Positions 16,496 to 26,850 of a stretch of DNA of 64,000 nt are shown one piece after another. Source of the DNA: Gerris lacustris (Eukaryota; Arthropoda; Insecta; Hemiptera; Gerridae). The notes beneath the pieces were generated by a model. The model was not told the origin of the DNA. It saw nothing but the letters and a program-made list of their open reading frames with translations, and made no database searches. Numbering within the stretch: the first letter of the stretch is position 1; each line of letters opens with the position of its first letter. The stretch is from assembly GCA_951217055.1 (NCBI GenBank), contig OX578282.1, forward strand, positions 70,647,092 through 70,711,091, in the 5' to 3' direction. The position numbers were made by a program, and so were the translations under genes.

Positions 16496-17660
16496 AATCA
16501 TCATATTATAGGACCGAGATGCAAGTTCTCAGGAGCTAAAATGTTTCCATTCATCCGTACATAATCCATATTTAATAAAGTCATTGCAGGCTCACCACGC
16601 TCACCAGTTGTTACCTATATAATCTTTATTTAATAATATTAATGCAGGCTCGCTACGCTCGCCTGGTTATATAGCGTTTGTAACTAATATTTATTTAATA
16701 ATAGTAATACATGCTCGCTACGCTCGCCAATTTATACCGCATTTCTATATAATATTTATTTAATAAAAATATTGCGGGTTCGCTGCGCTCGCCTGTTTAT
16801 ATAGCATTTTTACATTATCTTTATTTAATAAAAATTATTGCAGGCTCGCTGCGCTCGCCTGGTTATAAAACATTTGTACGTAATATTTATTTAATAATAT
16901 AAATGAAGGCTCGCTACGCTCGCCGGTTTATACAACATTTCACATAATCTAAATTTAATAACGTTAATGCAGGCGAGCTTCGCTCGCCTGCTTATATAGC
17001 ATGCATTTGTAGTAAATATTTTATTTAATAAAATGATTGCAGGCTCACTACGCTCGCCTGTTATAAAAGTAATATTATTGCAGGCTCGCTACGCTCGCTA
17101 CGCTCGCCTGTTTATACAGTATTTCTACATAATCTTTATTTTATAATATTATTGCAGGCTCGCTGCGCTCGCCTGTTCATACAGCATACATTTTTAGTAA
17201 ATATTTTATTTAATAAAATGATTGCAGGCTCACTACGCTCGCCTGTTATAAAAGTAATATTAATACAGCATTTCTACATAATCTTTATTTAATAATATTA
17301 TTGCAGGCTCGCTGCGCTCGCCTGTTATAAAAGCATTTCTGCATAATCTTTATTTAATAATATTAATGCAGGCTCGCTACGCTCGCCTGTTATAAAAGCA
17401 TTTCTGCATAATCTTTATTTAATAATATTATTGCAGGCTCGCTGCGCTCGCCTGTTATAAAAGCATTTCTGCATAATCTTTATTTAATAATATTAATGCA
17501 GGCTCGCTACGCTCGCCTGTTATAAAAGCATTTCTGCATAATCTTTATTTAATAATATTATTGCAGGCTCGCTATGCTCGCCTGTTATAAAAGCATTTCT
17601 GCATAATCTTTATTTAATAATATTATTGCAGGCTCGCGGCGCTCGCCTTTTTATACAGTA
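16496..17660 (+). repeat. GCTCGC array B, forward, about 17 units, partly perfect 65-bp tandem
   Basis: After the resumed module (16496-16580), cores recur to 17640. From 17303 onward five units are almost identical with exact 65-bp spacing (core starts 17303, 17368, 17433 and on), spacer TTATAAAAGCATTTCTGCAT plus TTTATTTAATAATATT. One core near 16975 is a perfect inverted form. Confidence 0.87.
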
Positions 17661-17862
17661 TTAGTACATAATCTGTAGCCTTTAAAATTCCTTTAAACGA
17701 TTTATAACATGTTATGCAGATATGTAAAACTTTTTTTTGTTTTCTTTATATTGGCCGCCATTTTAAAAATATTATGTGTGAAATTTGAATAGTTGGATAT
17801 TCCTTTTCTAGACTTCAAGAGCTTTAAATATATGTATAACATGTCATACTGACTAAAAACTG
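17661..17862 (+). repeat. Repeat module interrupted by the gypsy insertion
   Basis: A GGCCGCCATTTT-bearing module, continuing after the LTR element at 22288. The target duplication ACTG is at 17859-17862. Confidence 0.65.
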
Positions 17863-18078
17863 TGTGGAGGTACCTGAGGTAGCGCGTAGACTCGGAGAAG
17901 GATCGCTCTTATAACTTAAATTATTCTACAAATAAGTTCGACAAGAGAAACAAGAGATTGTGCCAATGCTAAACGAGTTATAAATATATTTTGGAACGTT
18001 CTTGACAGATATCAAAAAGTAAACAAACTTGATAATTAAAATAATAATATTATAAGGTGACGTGTTACGTCATCTAAA
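17863..18078 (-). repeat. 3' LTR
   Basis: Plus-strand TGTGGAGG...ACGTCATCTAAA. Identity with the other copy extends to TCTAAA; if canonical TG...CA ends are required, the LTR would stop at 18072. The pol stop codon lies at its inner edge. Confidence 0.85.
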
Positions 18079-21000
18079 GGATTCCCCCCTCCGGGGCCCT
18101 TCCTCGAATCGGACCTTGTTGTGGTTGGTTCTTTTAGGACAGGGAGGCTCGCCGACGTCGTCTACTTGTAGGTAGGCAGGTTTTAGCCTGTCGATAGAGA
18201 CAGCCTTTTCCTTGCCGGACAAGACTATAACAAAAGTTTTCTTTCCCCTATGCGTAACTGCATGTGGGCCTGTGTAAGGTTGCTGTAGTGGTTTTAGAAC
18301 CTTATCGTCGCGGAGGAAAACATGAGAACATGTCTGTAGGTCTTTGTAAACAAACACCTTGTTGCTTGAGTGCCTAGACGCTTGTGTTGGTCTCATGTTT
18401 TCCATCGCGTCACGAAAATGGCGAACGTATTCGTTGGGAGGAATATCTGGGACTGTTTTGGTTATTAGGTCTCCGGGTAGTCGGAGTACGCTTCCGTACA
18501 CCAATTCTGCCGAGCTAGACTGCAGGTCTTCTTTCAGTGCTGCTCGTATCCCAAGTAGGACTGTGGGAAGGGCTTCGAGCCAATTCTTGTTTTCGTGACA
18601 TTTAATGGCGGCTTTGAGCTGTCTGTGAACCCTCTCTATCATCCCGTTAGCTTCGGGGTGATACGCGGTAGTCCTCGCTTTTTTGGTTCCTAAAAGCTTC
18701 GCCAGTGCGTGGAAAAGTTCGGACTCGAACTGTCTTCCCTGGTCACTGGTGATGGTGGTTGGGGTTCCAAATCGAGCAACCCAGTTCGCATAGAAAGCGT
18801 ACGCAACAGTTTCGGCTGTAATGTCTTGTATCGGAATTGCCTCTGGCCATCTAGTGTACCGGTCGATACAAGTCAGTAAGTATCGGAAGCTTTTACAAGA
18901 TGGTAGGGGTCCGACAAGATCGATGTGGATTGTAGAGAATCGTTGTGACTCTTGCGGAAAGGTGGCTAGTGGTGATCTTGTATGCCGCTGAACCTTGGAA
19001 CGTTGGCAAGCTTCACAAGACTTCGTCCACTCTGTGCAGTTTTTTCCTATGTTTGGCCATACAAATCTCTGTCTTACAAGTTTAGAAGTTATGCGCCGGC
19101 TAGGATGAGAGAGGTTGTGGATACTGTGGAACACTTGTTTTCTGTAGTGTTTGGGAATATATGGTCTTATATTGGTTCCATCGTTTAAGCAGTACAGCGG
19201 TTTTTTGATGTTGGGGACCGCGGTTAGTTGCAGTTTGAGTGATGTATTCCCTTTAAGTATTTCCTTTAGTTCCTCATCTTCCTGTTCTTCTGCTATCTTA
19301 TCGTAGTTGATAGGTGATGGTGTTAAAATGGCGTTAATTCTTGACAGAGCGTCAGCAACGATGTTGTGTTTTCCAGCGATATGATTTAAGTCTGTTGTGA
19401 ACTGTCCAATAAAGTCGAGATATCTCAGTTGTCGAGGAGAGCATTTATCTGTTTTCTGTTGAAACGCGAACGATAGAGGTTTGTGGTCGGTATATACTGT
19501 GAAGTGTCGTCCTTCTAGCAAGTGCCGGAAATACTTCACTGCAGAGTAAACCGCTAATAGTTCCCTGTCGTAAGCGCTGTAGTGTCGTTGTGCGTCCGTT
19601 AGTTTAGCCGAGAAAAATCCTAGTGGTCGTGCGTCCTGTCCTTCAAGTTGGTGTAGAGCTGCACCAATAGCAACGTCGGAAGCGTCGGTCATGAGGAAAA
19701 GTTGTCCGTCAGTTTTGGGAAAGGCTAATGTAGTAGCTTCAGCGAGTGCACATTTACATTTGATAAACGCCTCCTCGGTAGTAAATGACCATGGAATCTT
19801 GGTGTTATCATTTTTCTTCTTAGATCCTTTAGTTAGTTCTATTAGAGGTGCTTGAGTTTTTGATAAATTAGGAACGAAACGATGGTAAAAGTTCATTAAC
19901 GCTAGGAATCTTCGAAGTTGTTGTACAGTTTCTGGTCGGTTGAAGTCCTGAATTGCCTGGACTCGTTCGGGTAGTGGTTTAAGTCCTTCTTGGGAAAACT
20001 CATATCCTAAGAACTTAACCAATGGTTTACCGAAAACACATTTAGATGCGTTTAAAGAGATACCGTACTCTTGGAGTCTCGTGAAAACTAGTCGAAGATG
20101 TTGTAGGTGTTCGTCTTCTGATGTTGAGGCGACGAGAACGTCGTCCAGGTAGACGAATATGAAGTCCAATCCTCTAAGAACAGTGTGGATAAATCGCATA
20201 AACGTTTGACCAGCATTACGCAATCCAAATGGCATACGCATGAACTCAAATAATCCAAATGGAGTAATCACGGCCGTTTTAGGAATATCTGAAGGTTCCA
20301 CGGGAATTTGATGATACGCCTTGGTTAGGTCGAGTGTGGAGAAGATGGTCTTATTCGCGAGTCCATGAGCGATATCGTGAATATGCGGTAATGGATACCG
20401 GTCCGGAACAGTATGATTATTTAATAACCGATAGTCACCGCATGGACGCCAGTCTCCGTTCTTTTTTGGCACCATGTGTAACGGACTCGCCCAATTACTG
20501 TTGGATGGTCTACAGATGTTTTGTTCTATCATAGCGTCGAATTCCTTTTTCGCATCTCGAAGTTTTTCAGGTGAGAGGCGTCGAGCTTTACAGACGACTG
20601 GTGGTCCCACTGTCTGAATGTGGTGCGTGGTGGTGTGTTTAACCTCTTTTGTTAGAAGATCTTTCATAATTTTAGGAAATTCGATCTTAAGCATGTTGTA
20701 ATAAATGCTCTCTTCTTTAATCGCTCTGATGACAATTGGTTTACCATCTAAGACCGAGACCTTAGATGCTAAGCGTGTAAGTCCGTCGACGATTTGTCTG
20801 TTTTTTAGATCTACTACTATTCCGTAGTGCGAGAGAAAATCGGCACCCAGAATTGGTTCTGCTATGTCAGCAACAAGGAAATTCCACGTGTAATTTCGTC
20901 GTAAACCGAGGTTGACTGTTAAGCATGTGTCCCCATAGGTTTTTATTCCGGAGCCGTTAGCAGCAAAGATTTGAAACGCGGGGTCCGTGGTGCGTTTTCG

Positions 21001-21114
21001 CACTCGGTTTGTGGGTATTACCGATAAATCCGCTCCTGTATCTACTAAATACCTCCAACCTGTCGTTCTGTCAGTGATACAAAGGCGGCTCGATGTTTGG
21101 CCCGCTTTGTCCAT
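18070..21114 (-). CDS. Gypsy Pol polyprotein: protease, RT, RNase H, integrase
   Basis: 1014 residues with all domains in order and no stops. The aspartic protease has [12 protein letters not shown] at about 24-35. Reverse transcriptase has the [11 protein letters not shown] palm strand and catalytic [11 protein letters not shown] near 320. RNase H has [12 protein letters not shown] and [15 protein letters not shown], with TDHKPL. The integrase HHCC finger is [12 protein letters not shown]...CEACQRSK near 670-710; the DDE residues are in [19 protein letters not shown] and GMIERVHRQ. The ATG at 21114 is probably not the natural start: the frame is open to 21137, where it is entered from gag by a -1 shift. 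The C-terminus ends at the LTR. Confidence 0.94.
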   Translation of the reverse strand: MDKAGQTSSRLCITDRTTGWRYLVDTGADLSVIPTNRVRKRTTDPAFQIFAANGSGIKTYGDTCLTVNLGLRRNYTWNFLVADIAEPILGADFLSHYGIVVDLKNRQIVDGLTRLASKVSVLDGKPIVIRAIKEESIYYNMLKIEFPKIMKDLLTKEVKHTTTHHIQTVGPPVVCKARRLSPEKLRDAKKEFDAMIEQNICRPSNSNWASPLHMVPKKNGDWRPCGDYRLLNNHTVPDRYPLPHIHDIAHGLANKTIFSTLDLTKAYHQIPVEPSDIPKTAVITPFGLFEFMRMPFGLRNAGQTFMRFIHTVLRGLDFIFVYLDDVLVASTSEDEHLQHLRLVFTRLQEYGISLNASKCVFGKPLVKFLGYEFSQEGLKPLPERVQAIQDFNRPETVQQLRRFLALMNFYHRFVPNLSKTQAPLIELTKGSKKKNDNTKIPWSFTTEEAFIKCKCALAEATTLAFPKTDGQLFLMTDASDVAIGAALHQLEGQDARPLGFFSAKLTDAQRHYSAYDRELLAVYSAVKYFRHLLEGRHFTVYTDHKPLSFAFQQKTDKCSPRQLRYLDFIGQFTTDLNHIAGKHNIVADALSRINAILTPSPINYDKIAEEQEDEELKEILKGNTSLKLQLTAVPNIKKPLYCLNDGTNIRPYIPKHYRKQVFHSIHNLSHPSRRITSKLVRQRFVWPNIGKNCTEWTKSCEACQRSKVQRHTRSPLATFPQESQRFSTIHIDLVGPLPSCKSFRYLLTCIDRYTRWPEAIPIQDITAETVAYAFYANWVARFGTPTTITSDQGRQFESELFHALAKLLGTKKARTTAYHPEANGMIERVHRQLKAAIKCHENKNWLEALPTVLLGIRAALKEDLQSSSAELVYGSVLRLPGDLITKTVPDIPPNEYVRHFRDAMENMRPTQASRHSSNKVFVYKDLQTCSHVFLRDDKVLKPLQQPYTGPHAVTHRGKKTFVIVLSGKEKAVSIDRLKPAYLQVDDVGEPPCPKRTNHNKVRFEEGPRRGESFR

Positions 21115-21134
21115 CGCCGCGAGGGACGGGCCTT

Positions 21135-22001
21135 CTAGTTTTTTGTATTATAAGAACATGGTTGTAAACACTTACGTGCGTCTTTTCCAAACTTAGAGTG
21201 GAAGTAACAGATTCCTGATGTTTGTTGGCTCAAGTCTTTTTTCCTTCCCTGGTTAGAGGCAGATCTTTTCTTTGAACAGCTGCGGCATCGATACCATTTA
21301 TTTTGACCACGTTCCTGCTTAACCAGTGAAGCAAGCTCGTTCATTTGCTTAGTTAAAGCGAATATTTGCGATTGCAACGAGGTATCATTGTTTGTAGGTA
21401 GTGGGTCTTGTGGTTGTTCCACTAACAAGACTTGATTACTAGTTGTTACCTCCATAATTTTGTCGGCAAGGAGAGATAGCTTGGTTAAATCGGCGTCGTC
21501 GCTGACCGAAAGCACAGTTTGGATTTGCGTGGGCATACGTTGCATCCACAAAGTGCGTAAAAAGTTATCGCTAACCTTGGTGCCAGCGAGTTCCCTCATT
21601 TGCCGTAGCAAGTGACTTGGTTTCTTATCTCCTAAGTCGACGTTATTGAGGAGCTGTCTGATTTGACGTTCTTCCGAGTCAGTGTACGCCTCAACGATTC
21701 TTTTTTTAAGCGCCTGATATGGCTGTTCCGAGGGTGGGGTGGCGACTATATCGGCTACATGTGCCATAACATCCATTTCGAGGGCGCCTACGACCGTATG
21801 GAATTTAGTTGTTTCCACCGTAATCCCTGCCGTGACGAATTGGGATTCTAGTTGTAAAAACCAGAGCTGCGGTCTTGTTTTCCAAAAAGGAGGGACTTTA
21901 ACAGTAACTCTATTAAGTAAAACGTTCGAGTACTCACTTTTTTCAGAATTAGATGTCAGTTGAACTCCTTCGTTGTTGACTTCGGTTTCTGACGTTGACA
22001 T
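21135..22001 (-). CDS. Gypsy Gag
   Basis: 288 residues. The N-terminal half contains [20 protein letters not shown] (about 37-56), the start of the capsid-like fold in gypsy Gags of this type. Near the C-terminus a basic stretch ([17 protein letters not shown]) is followed by [18 protein letters not shown], a degenerate zinc-knuckle. The frame ends at TAG 21135-21137 inside a slippery context that leads into Pol. The start is the first ATG, about 66 nt inside the 5' LTR. Confidence 0.88.
   Translation of the reverse strand: MSTSETEVNNEGVQLTSNSEKSEYSNVLLNRVTVKVPPFWKTRPQLWFLQLESQFVTAGITVETTKFHTVVGALEMDVMAHVADIVATPPSEQPYQALKKRIVEAYTDSEERQIRQLLNNVDLGDKKPSHLLRQMRELAGTKVSDNFLRTLWMQRMPTQIQTVLSVSDDADLTKLSLLADKIMEVTTSNQVLLVEQPQDPLPTNNDTSLQSQIFALTKQMNELASLVKQERGQNKWYRCRSCSKKRSASNQGRKKDLSQQTSGICYFHSKFGKDARKCLQPCSYNTKN
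21138..21144 (-). promoter_or_regulatory. Slippery heptamer A AAA AAC for -1 frameshifting (gag-pol)
   Basis: In the minus strand, the heptamer A AAA AAC sits in the gag reading frame directly before its TAG stop. A -1 slip enters the pol frame, which is open from here on. Confidence 0.8.
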
Positions 22002-22047
22002 CTTGAAGAAAATTTAGTAAATACTTTTTTTCTTTTAAAGATGTGTT

Positions 22048-22065
22048 CTTAGTCGCGGGTCACCA
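22048..22065 (-). promoter_or_regulatory. Primer-binding site
   Basis: The minus strand after the 5' LTR reads TC then TGGTGACCCGCGACTAAG, complementary to a tRNA 3' end (CCA first). tRNA identity not assigned. Confidence 0.7.
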
Positions 22066-22067
22066 GA

Positions 22068-22283
22068 TGTGGAGGTACCTGAGGTAGCGCGTAGACTCGG
22101 AGAAGGATCGCTCTTATAACTTAAATTATTCTACAAATAAGTTCGACAAGAGAAACAAGAGATTGTGCCAATGCTAAACGAGTTATAAATATATTTTGGA
22201 ACGTTCTTGACAGATATCAAAAAGTAAACAAACTTGTTAATTAAGATAATAATATTATAAGGTGACGTGTTACGTCATCTAAA
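22068..22283 (-). repeat. 5' LTR
   Basis: Same sequence as 17863-18078 except two substitutions near the AT-rich stretch (about 22230-22250), implying a recent insertion. Confidence 0.88.
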
Positions 22284-23230
22284 ACTGTTTGTTTAGTCGT
22301 CCGCCATATTGACCGCCATCTTGAAAATATTAAGTGTAAAATTTTATTAGTTACATATTCTTATCCTCCTCTTAAAGGCCTTTAAAACGATGTATAACAC
22401 ATTTTGCTGGATATAACTTTTTATTTTAGTCGTCCGCCATATTGGCCGCCATCTTGAAAATATGAACTGAGAAATTTTATTAGTTACATATTCTTTTTCA
22501 TCTCTTAAAGGGCTTTAAAACGATGTATAACACATTATGCTGACTAAAACTTTTTTTTAGGCGTCTGCCATATTGGCCGCCATTTTGAAAATATTTAGTG
22601 TGGAATTTCGAAAAACTATACAGTTCTCAAAAATGCTGAGATGCATATATGTGCCAAATTTGGTTGAAATTGATCAATTTTTACTCCAGTTATCGTTGGA
22701 CAAACAAACAAACAAACAAACAAACTTTTCAAATCCCAAGTCTCTGAAATTAAGAACTCACTGCGCTCGTTCACTCTTCATGTTAAAGATCAGCGCCAGT
22801 TAACAACCTTACTAACTTCCAATACTGGTGATGCAGTGCATAAAGAACTCGCGTAGAATGGTGCTTTTATATATCAGCCATACTATGTTCTCAATAATGA
22901 TATCAGGATAATATTTCAGTAAAACCTGACATTCTTATTTAACCTGAAAAGATCATTAAAACTAGTGATGCGGTTCATAAAGAACTCGCGTAGAATTGTG
23001 ATCATATATATTAGCCGTACTACTATAATGTTCTCAATATTGCGACCAGGATAATTTATACGTGAAATCCTGATTTATTCAACCAGAAAAGAGCTTTAAA
23101 ATTATTTTACGTAACACACTATATATTATGTAAGAACTTACTTTTTAACTCCCTCATCTCGGTCACAATTGTTACAAAACTTTTGGAACAATTGATACAT
23201 ATTCATTTACTACTCTACTCATCAAGCCCT
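22284..23230 (+). repeat. GGCCGCCAT modules, (AAAC)n module and two ACTAGTGATGC modules
   Basis: Direct copies of the 13761-14400 modules, then GAACTCACTGCGCTCGTTCA near 22754, then two partial copies of the GTGATGC-type module (22817 and 22969). Confidence 0.75.
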
Positions 23231-23234
23231 TTAA

Positions 23235-23847
23235 CCCTTTAAGGATTGGTGGTTTGCCAGGCAAACCGCCCCCTTTTGCTCCGAATGGCGCAGTAATGTT
23301 TTTTTCTAATTTCTAAAATTAGAGTTGCAAATCTCATCTGTGGGATCAAGAATGGCCCCAGAAAATTATTTTTGAAAAAATTCTAGCCCCCCTTCCATGA
23401 AAAAAAATCAATGTTTTTAGGTGGTTTCTATAGGAGATGCCACCAATCAATAAGGATTTGTACTTCTGATGACCTTGACAAAAAGGTTTGGTAAGGTTTG
23501 GTGGTTTACATCCTTAACCACCTTAAAGTATGTGGTTAACGGAATGAACCATAAAACCTCTAAGACAACGTAATTTATTACATTTTCACAACTCAAGCTA
23601 AAAATCTGCAAATAACTCGAGAGCGCTAATAATTTATTATAAAAACTCAATATTACATCAAAACTGGTAGTATAATGAGTATTTTGACAAAAATCCGCTC
23701 TAAGAAATTGTTTCTATGAGCCACAATAAAAAAAAAACTAGAGACATGTCATCCAAAACTCACGTGTAGAGATGGTCAGGTGGTAAACCGTGGAAACCAC
23801 CAATCCACAGTAACATTTTTATTTTTTTTTGCCAGATCCTTAAAGGG
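23235..23847. mobile_element. Non-autonomous piggyBac-like element (613 bp)
   Basis: Flanked by TTAA at 23231-23234 and 23848-23851. Terminal inverted repeats CCCTTTAAGGAT and ATCCTTAAAGGG, with subterminal GGATTGGTGG and CCACCAATCC. No transposase. A paralogous uninterrupted TTAA at 14814-14817 shows the empty site. Confidence 0.85.
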
Positions 23848-23851
23848 TTAA

Positions 23852-24484
23852 AACAATTTATGGCAAGTAATGCAGACTAAAATTACTCAAAAACTTCACT
23901 AAAAACTCTTTAAATTGAAGACTTGGCTCCAATCTTAAATTTAAAGTTGTCAAAAAAAGACGAAATGCTTTGAGCTCAATTAAGTATAAAGTCACACATT
24001 TTCGGTAGCTAAAACTGTTATCCTTTCATCCGTGCATAATACTTATTTAACTAGTGATGCACTGCATAAAGAACTCGCGTAGAATTGTGTCCTTATATCA
24101 GCCGTACTATGTTTTCAATATAACTACCAGGATAATATTTCGGTTAAAACATTAAATATTCTTAATCAACCTGAAAATAGCTTTAAAATTATGTTATGTA
24201 ATATGCCATATAAGTTTGATCTTACTTCTTAACACCCTTATTTTGTTGCAACGCCATATTTGTTGCAAAACTTTTTTGATCATATTTAATATTTATTTCC
24301 TACTCTTCAAGACCTTTAAAACGATGTATGACATGTCGCAGACTACTATCATATTATTTAAAGTCGTCTGTAATATTGAACGCAATCTTAAATTTAAATG
24401 TCAAACATACTCAGATGTTGTGAAACGAATTTCGTACTAACTTCGCTAGTTCTAGATAGGAACAAATTTTCTTTGCATTTGTAG
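23852..24484 (+). repeat. Modules of the GCTCGC family
   Basis: Continuation of the interrupted module, another ACTAGTGATGC copy at about 24050, and diverged CTTTAAAACGATGTATGACA segments. No gene seen. Confidence 0.6.
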
Positions 24485-25235
24485 ATACTCACTAATTATT
24501 AAAGTTATTAAAGGCTCGCTACACTCGCCTGTTTGCAGCAATATTTATTGAATAAAATAATTGCAGGCTCGCTACGCTCGCCTGTATTACAGCCTTTGTA
24601 CAAAATCTTTATTTAATAAGGTTATTGCAGGCTCGCTACGCTCGCCTGTTGTTACTGCATTATTAGTTAATATTTATAAAAAAGAGTCATTGCAGGCTCG
24701 CTACGCTCGCCTATTTGTACTGCATTAATAGTTAATATATCTTATAAAAAGTTATTGCAGGCTTGCTACGCTCGCCTGTTTGTACCGCATTTTAGTTAAT
24801 ATTTATTAAAAAAAAAATCATTGCAGGCTCGCTGCGCTCACCTGTTTGTACTGCATTATTAATTAATTTCTTATATAAGGTTATTGAATGCTCGCTACGC
24901 TCACCTGTTTGGTCTGCGTTATTAGTTAATTTCTTATAAAAAGTTATTGAAGGCTCGCTACGCTCGCCTGTTTGTACTGCATTATTTGTTAATTTCTTAT
25001 AAAAAGTTATTGCAGGCTCGCTACGCTCGCCAGGTTTTATAGCGTTTGTACAAACACATTATTTAATAAGATTATTGCAGGCTCGCTACGCTCGCCTGTT
25101 GTAAAAGCATTTGTCCACGATCTTTGTTTTATAATGTTAATTCAGGCTCGCTACGCTCACCTGTTTCTGCAGCATTTATAGTAAATATTTTCTTTAATAA
25201 AATTATAGCAGGCTCGCTACGCTCGCCTGTTGTAA
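24485..25235 (+). repeat. GCTCGC array C, forward, about 12 units
   Basis: Cores near 24510, 24564, 24625, 24690, 24755, 24820, 24888, 24950, 25012, 25075, 25142 and 25208. Spacers are AT-rich and vary more than in array B. Confidence 0.87.
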
Positions 25236-25261
25236 AAGCATGTGTCCACGATCTTTGTTTT

Positions 25262-25745
25262 ATAATTGAACGAGCGCAGTGAGTTCTTCATTACAGAGAC
25301 TTGGGATTTGAAAAGTTTGTGTGTTTGTGTGTTTGTTTGTCTAACGATAACTGGAGTAAAAATTGATAAATTCCAACGAAATTTGGCACATATATGCATC
25401 TCAGCATTTGTGAGAAGTGTATAGTTTTTGGAAATTCCTCACTCAATATTTTCAAGATGGCGCCCAATATGGCGGACGACAAAAAAAGAAAGTTTTAGTC
25501 AGCATAATGTGTTATACATCGTTTTAAAGATCTTTAAGAGAAGGAAAAGAATATGTAACTAATAAAATTTCACACTTAATATTTTTAAGATGGCGGCCAA
25601 TATGGCGGACGAAATCAATTAAAAGCTCTTGAAGTCTAGAAAAGGAATATATAGCTATTAAAATTTCACACATAATATGTTTAAAATGTTGGCCAATATA
25701 AGGAAGTTTTAGTCTGCAAGTCATGTTATAAATTGTTTAAAGGTT
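25262..25745 (-). repeat. GGCCGCCAT and GT-rich modules, inverted
   Basis: Reverse complement of the modules at 14190-14400 and 22560-22775, including GAACGAGCGCAGTGAGTTCT and a (GTTT/GTGT)n tract. Confidence 0.8.
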
Positions 25746-25779
25746 CTGCAAAGGCTAAAGATTATGTACAAATACTGTA

Positions 25780-26400
25780 TACACAGGCGAGCGTAGCCAG
25801 CCTGCATTCATTTTATTATATAATTATTATGTACAAATACTTTTACAACAGACGAGCCTAGTGAGTCTGCAATCATTTTATTAAATAAAATATTTACTAC
25901 AAATGCTGTATAAATAGTCGAGCGTAGCGAGCCTGCATTAATATTATTAAATAAAGACTATGGACAAATACTTAAATAACAGGCGAGCGTAGCGAGCCTG
26001 CAATAATATTATTAAATAAAGATCATGTAGAAATGCTGTACAAACAGGCGAGCGTAGCGAGCCTGCATTAATATTATTAACTCAAAATTATGGAAAAATA
26101 GTTTTACAACCGGTGAGAGTAAAGTGAGCCTGCAATCATTTTATTAAATAAAGATAATGTAAAAATGCTGTATAAACAGGCGAGCGTAGCGAGCATGCAT
26201 AATATTATTAAATAAAGATTATGGAAAAATACTTTTATAGCAGGCGAGCATAGCGAGCCTGCATTAATATTATTAAATAAAGATTATCAAAAAATACTTT
26301 TACAACAGGCGAGCGTAGCGAGCCAGCAATCATTTAATTAAATAAAGATTATGTAGGAAAAAACAGGTGAGCGTGGTGAGCCTGCAATAACTTTATTAAA
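25780..26400 (-). repeat. GCTCGC array D, inverted, about 10 units
   Basis: Cores in AGGCGAGCGTAGCGAGCCT orientation about every 65 bp. With array C it forms a large inverted repeat around the modules at 25262-25745. Confidence 0.85.
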
Positions 26401-26850
26401 TTAGGATTATGTACGGATGAAAGGAAAACAGTTTTAGCTACCGAGAACTTGCAAATTTATATGATATTAAATTCGGCTCACAGCATCTCGGCTTCTTTTG
26501 ACAATTTTAAATTTATGCTTGGGTCCAATAGTAAATACGATTAAAGAGGAAGATTGAGGATGATATGCCATACATTGTTTTATAAGACTTTGTGAGCAGC
26601 AAATGAATATGTAAGTATTGTTACAAACGTTTTGCAACAAATGTGACCGAGATGAGGGTGTAAAAAAGTAAGTTTATTCTTATATGCTGTGTTTCGTAAA
26701 ATAATTTTAAAGCTCTTTTCAGGTTGAATAAGAGTATGTTAGGTTTTCACCGAAAAAATATCCTGGTAACCATAATATTGAGAACATGTTTTGGGTGATA
26801 TAAGACCACAATCTACGCGAGTTCTTTATGCAGCGCATCACTAGTAAATT
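26401..26850 (-). repeat. Inverted ACTAGTGATGC module (uninterrupted copy)
   Basis: Reverse complement of 14573-14859 plus 16496-16580. It carries the LINE target sequence unbroken near 26540-26555 and ends with GCATCACTAGT at about 26847. Confidence 0.75.

Larger units (their letters stand above)
17863..22283 (-). mobile_element. Ty3/gypsy LTR retrotransposon, apparently complete
   Basis: Two 216-bp LTRs, differing at only two positions that I could see, flank intact gag and pol in minus orientation. ACTG is duplicated at 17859-17862 and 22284-22287. A primer-binding site lies 2 nt inside the 5' LTR and a G-rich polypurine stretch adjoins the 3' LTR. Length 4.4 kb. No envelope gene. Confidence 0.93.

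Noticed and set aside
17303..17640. CRISPR-like regular repeat-spacer pattern (also 13141-13760, 24485-25235)
   Set aside because: Spacers are themselves near-identical and the context is eukaryotic transposon DNA; it is a 65-bp tandem repeat, not an array of unique spacers.
23447..23650. 67-codon ORF inside the piggyBac-like element
   Set aside because: No transposase motif; AT-rich chance frame.
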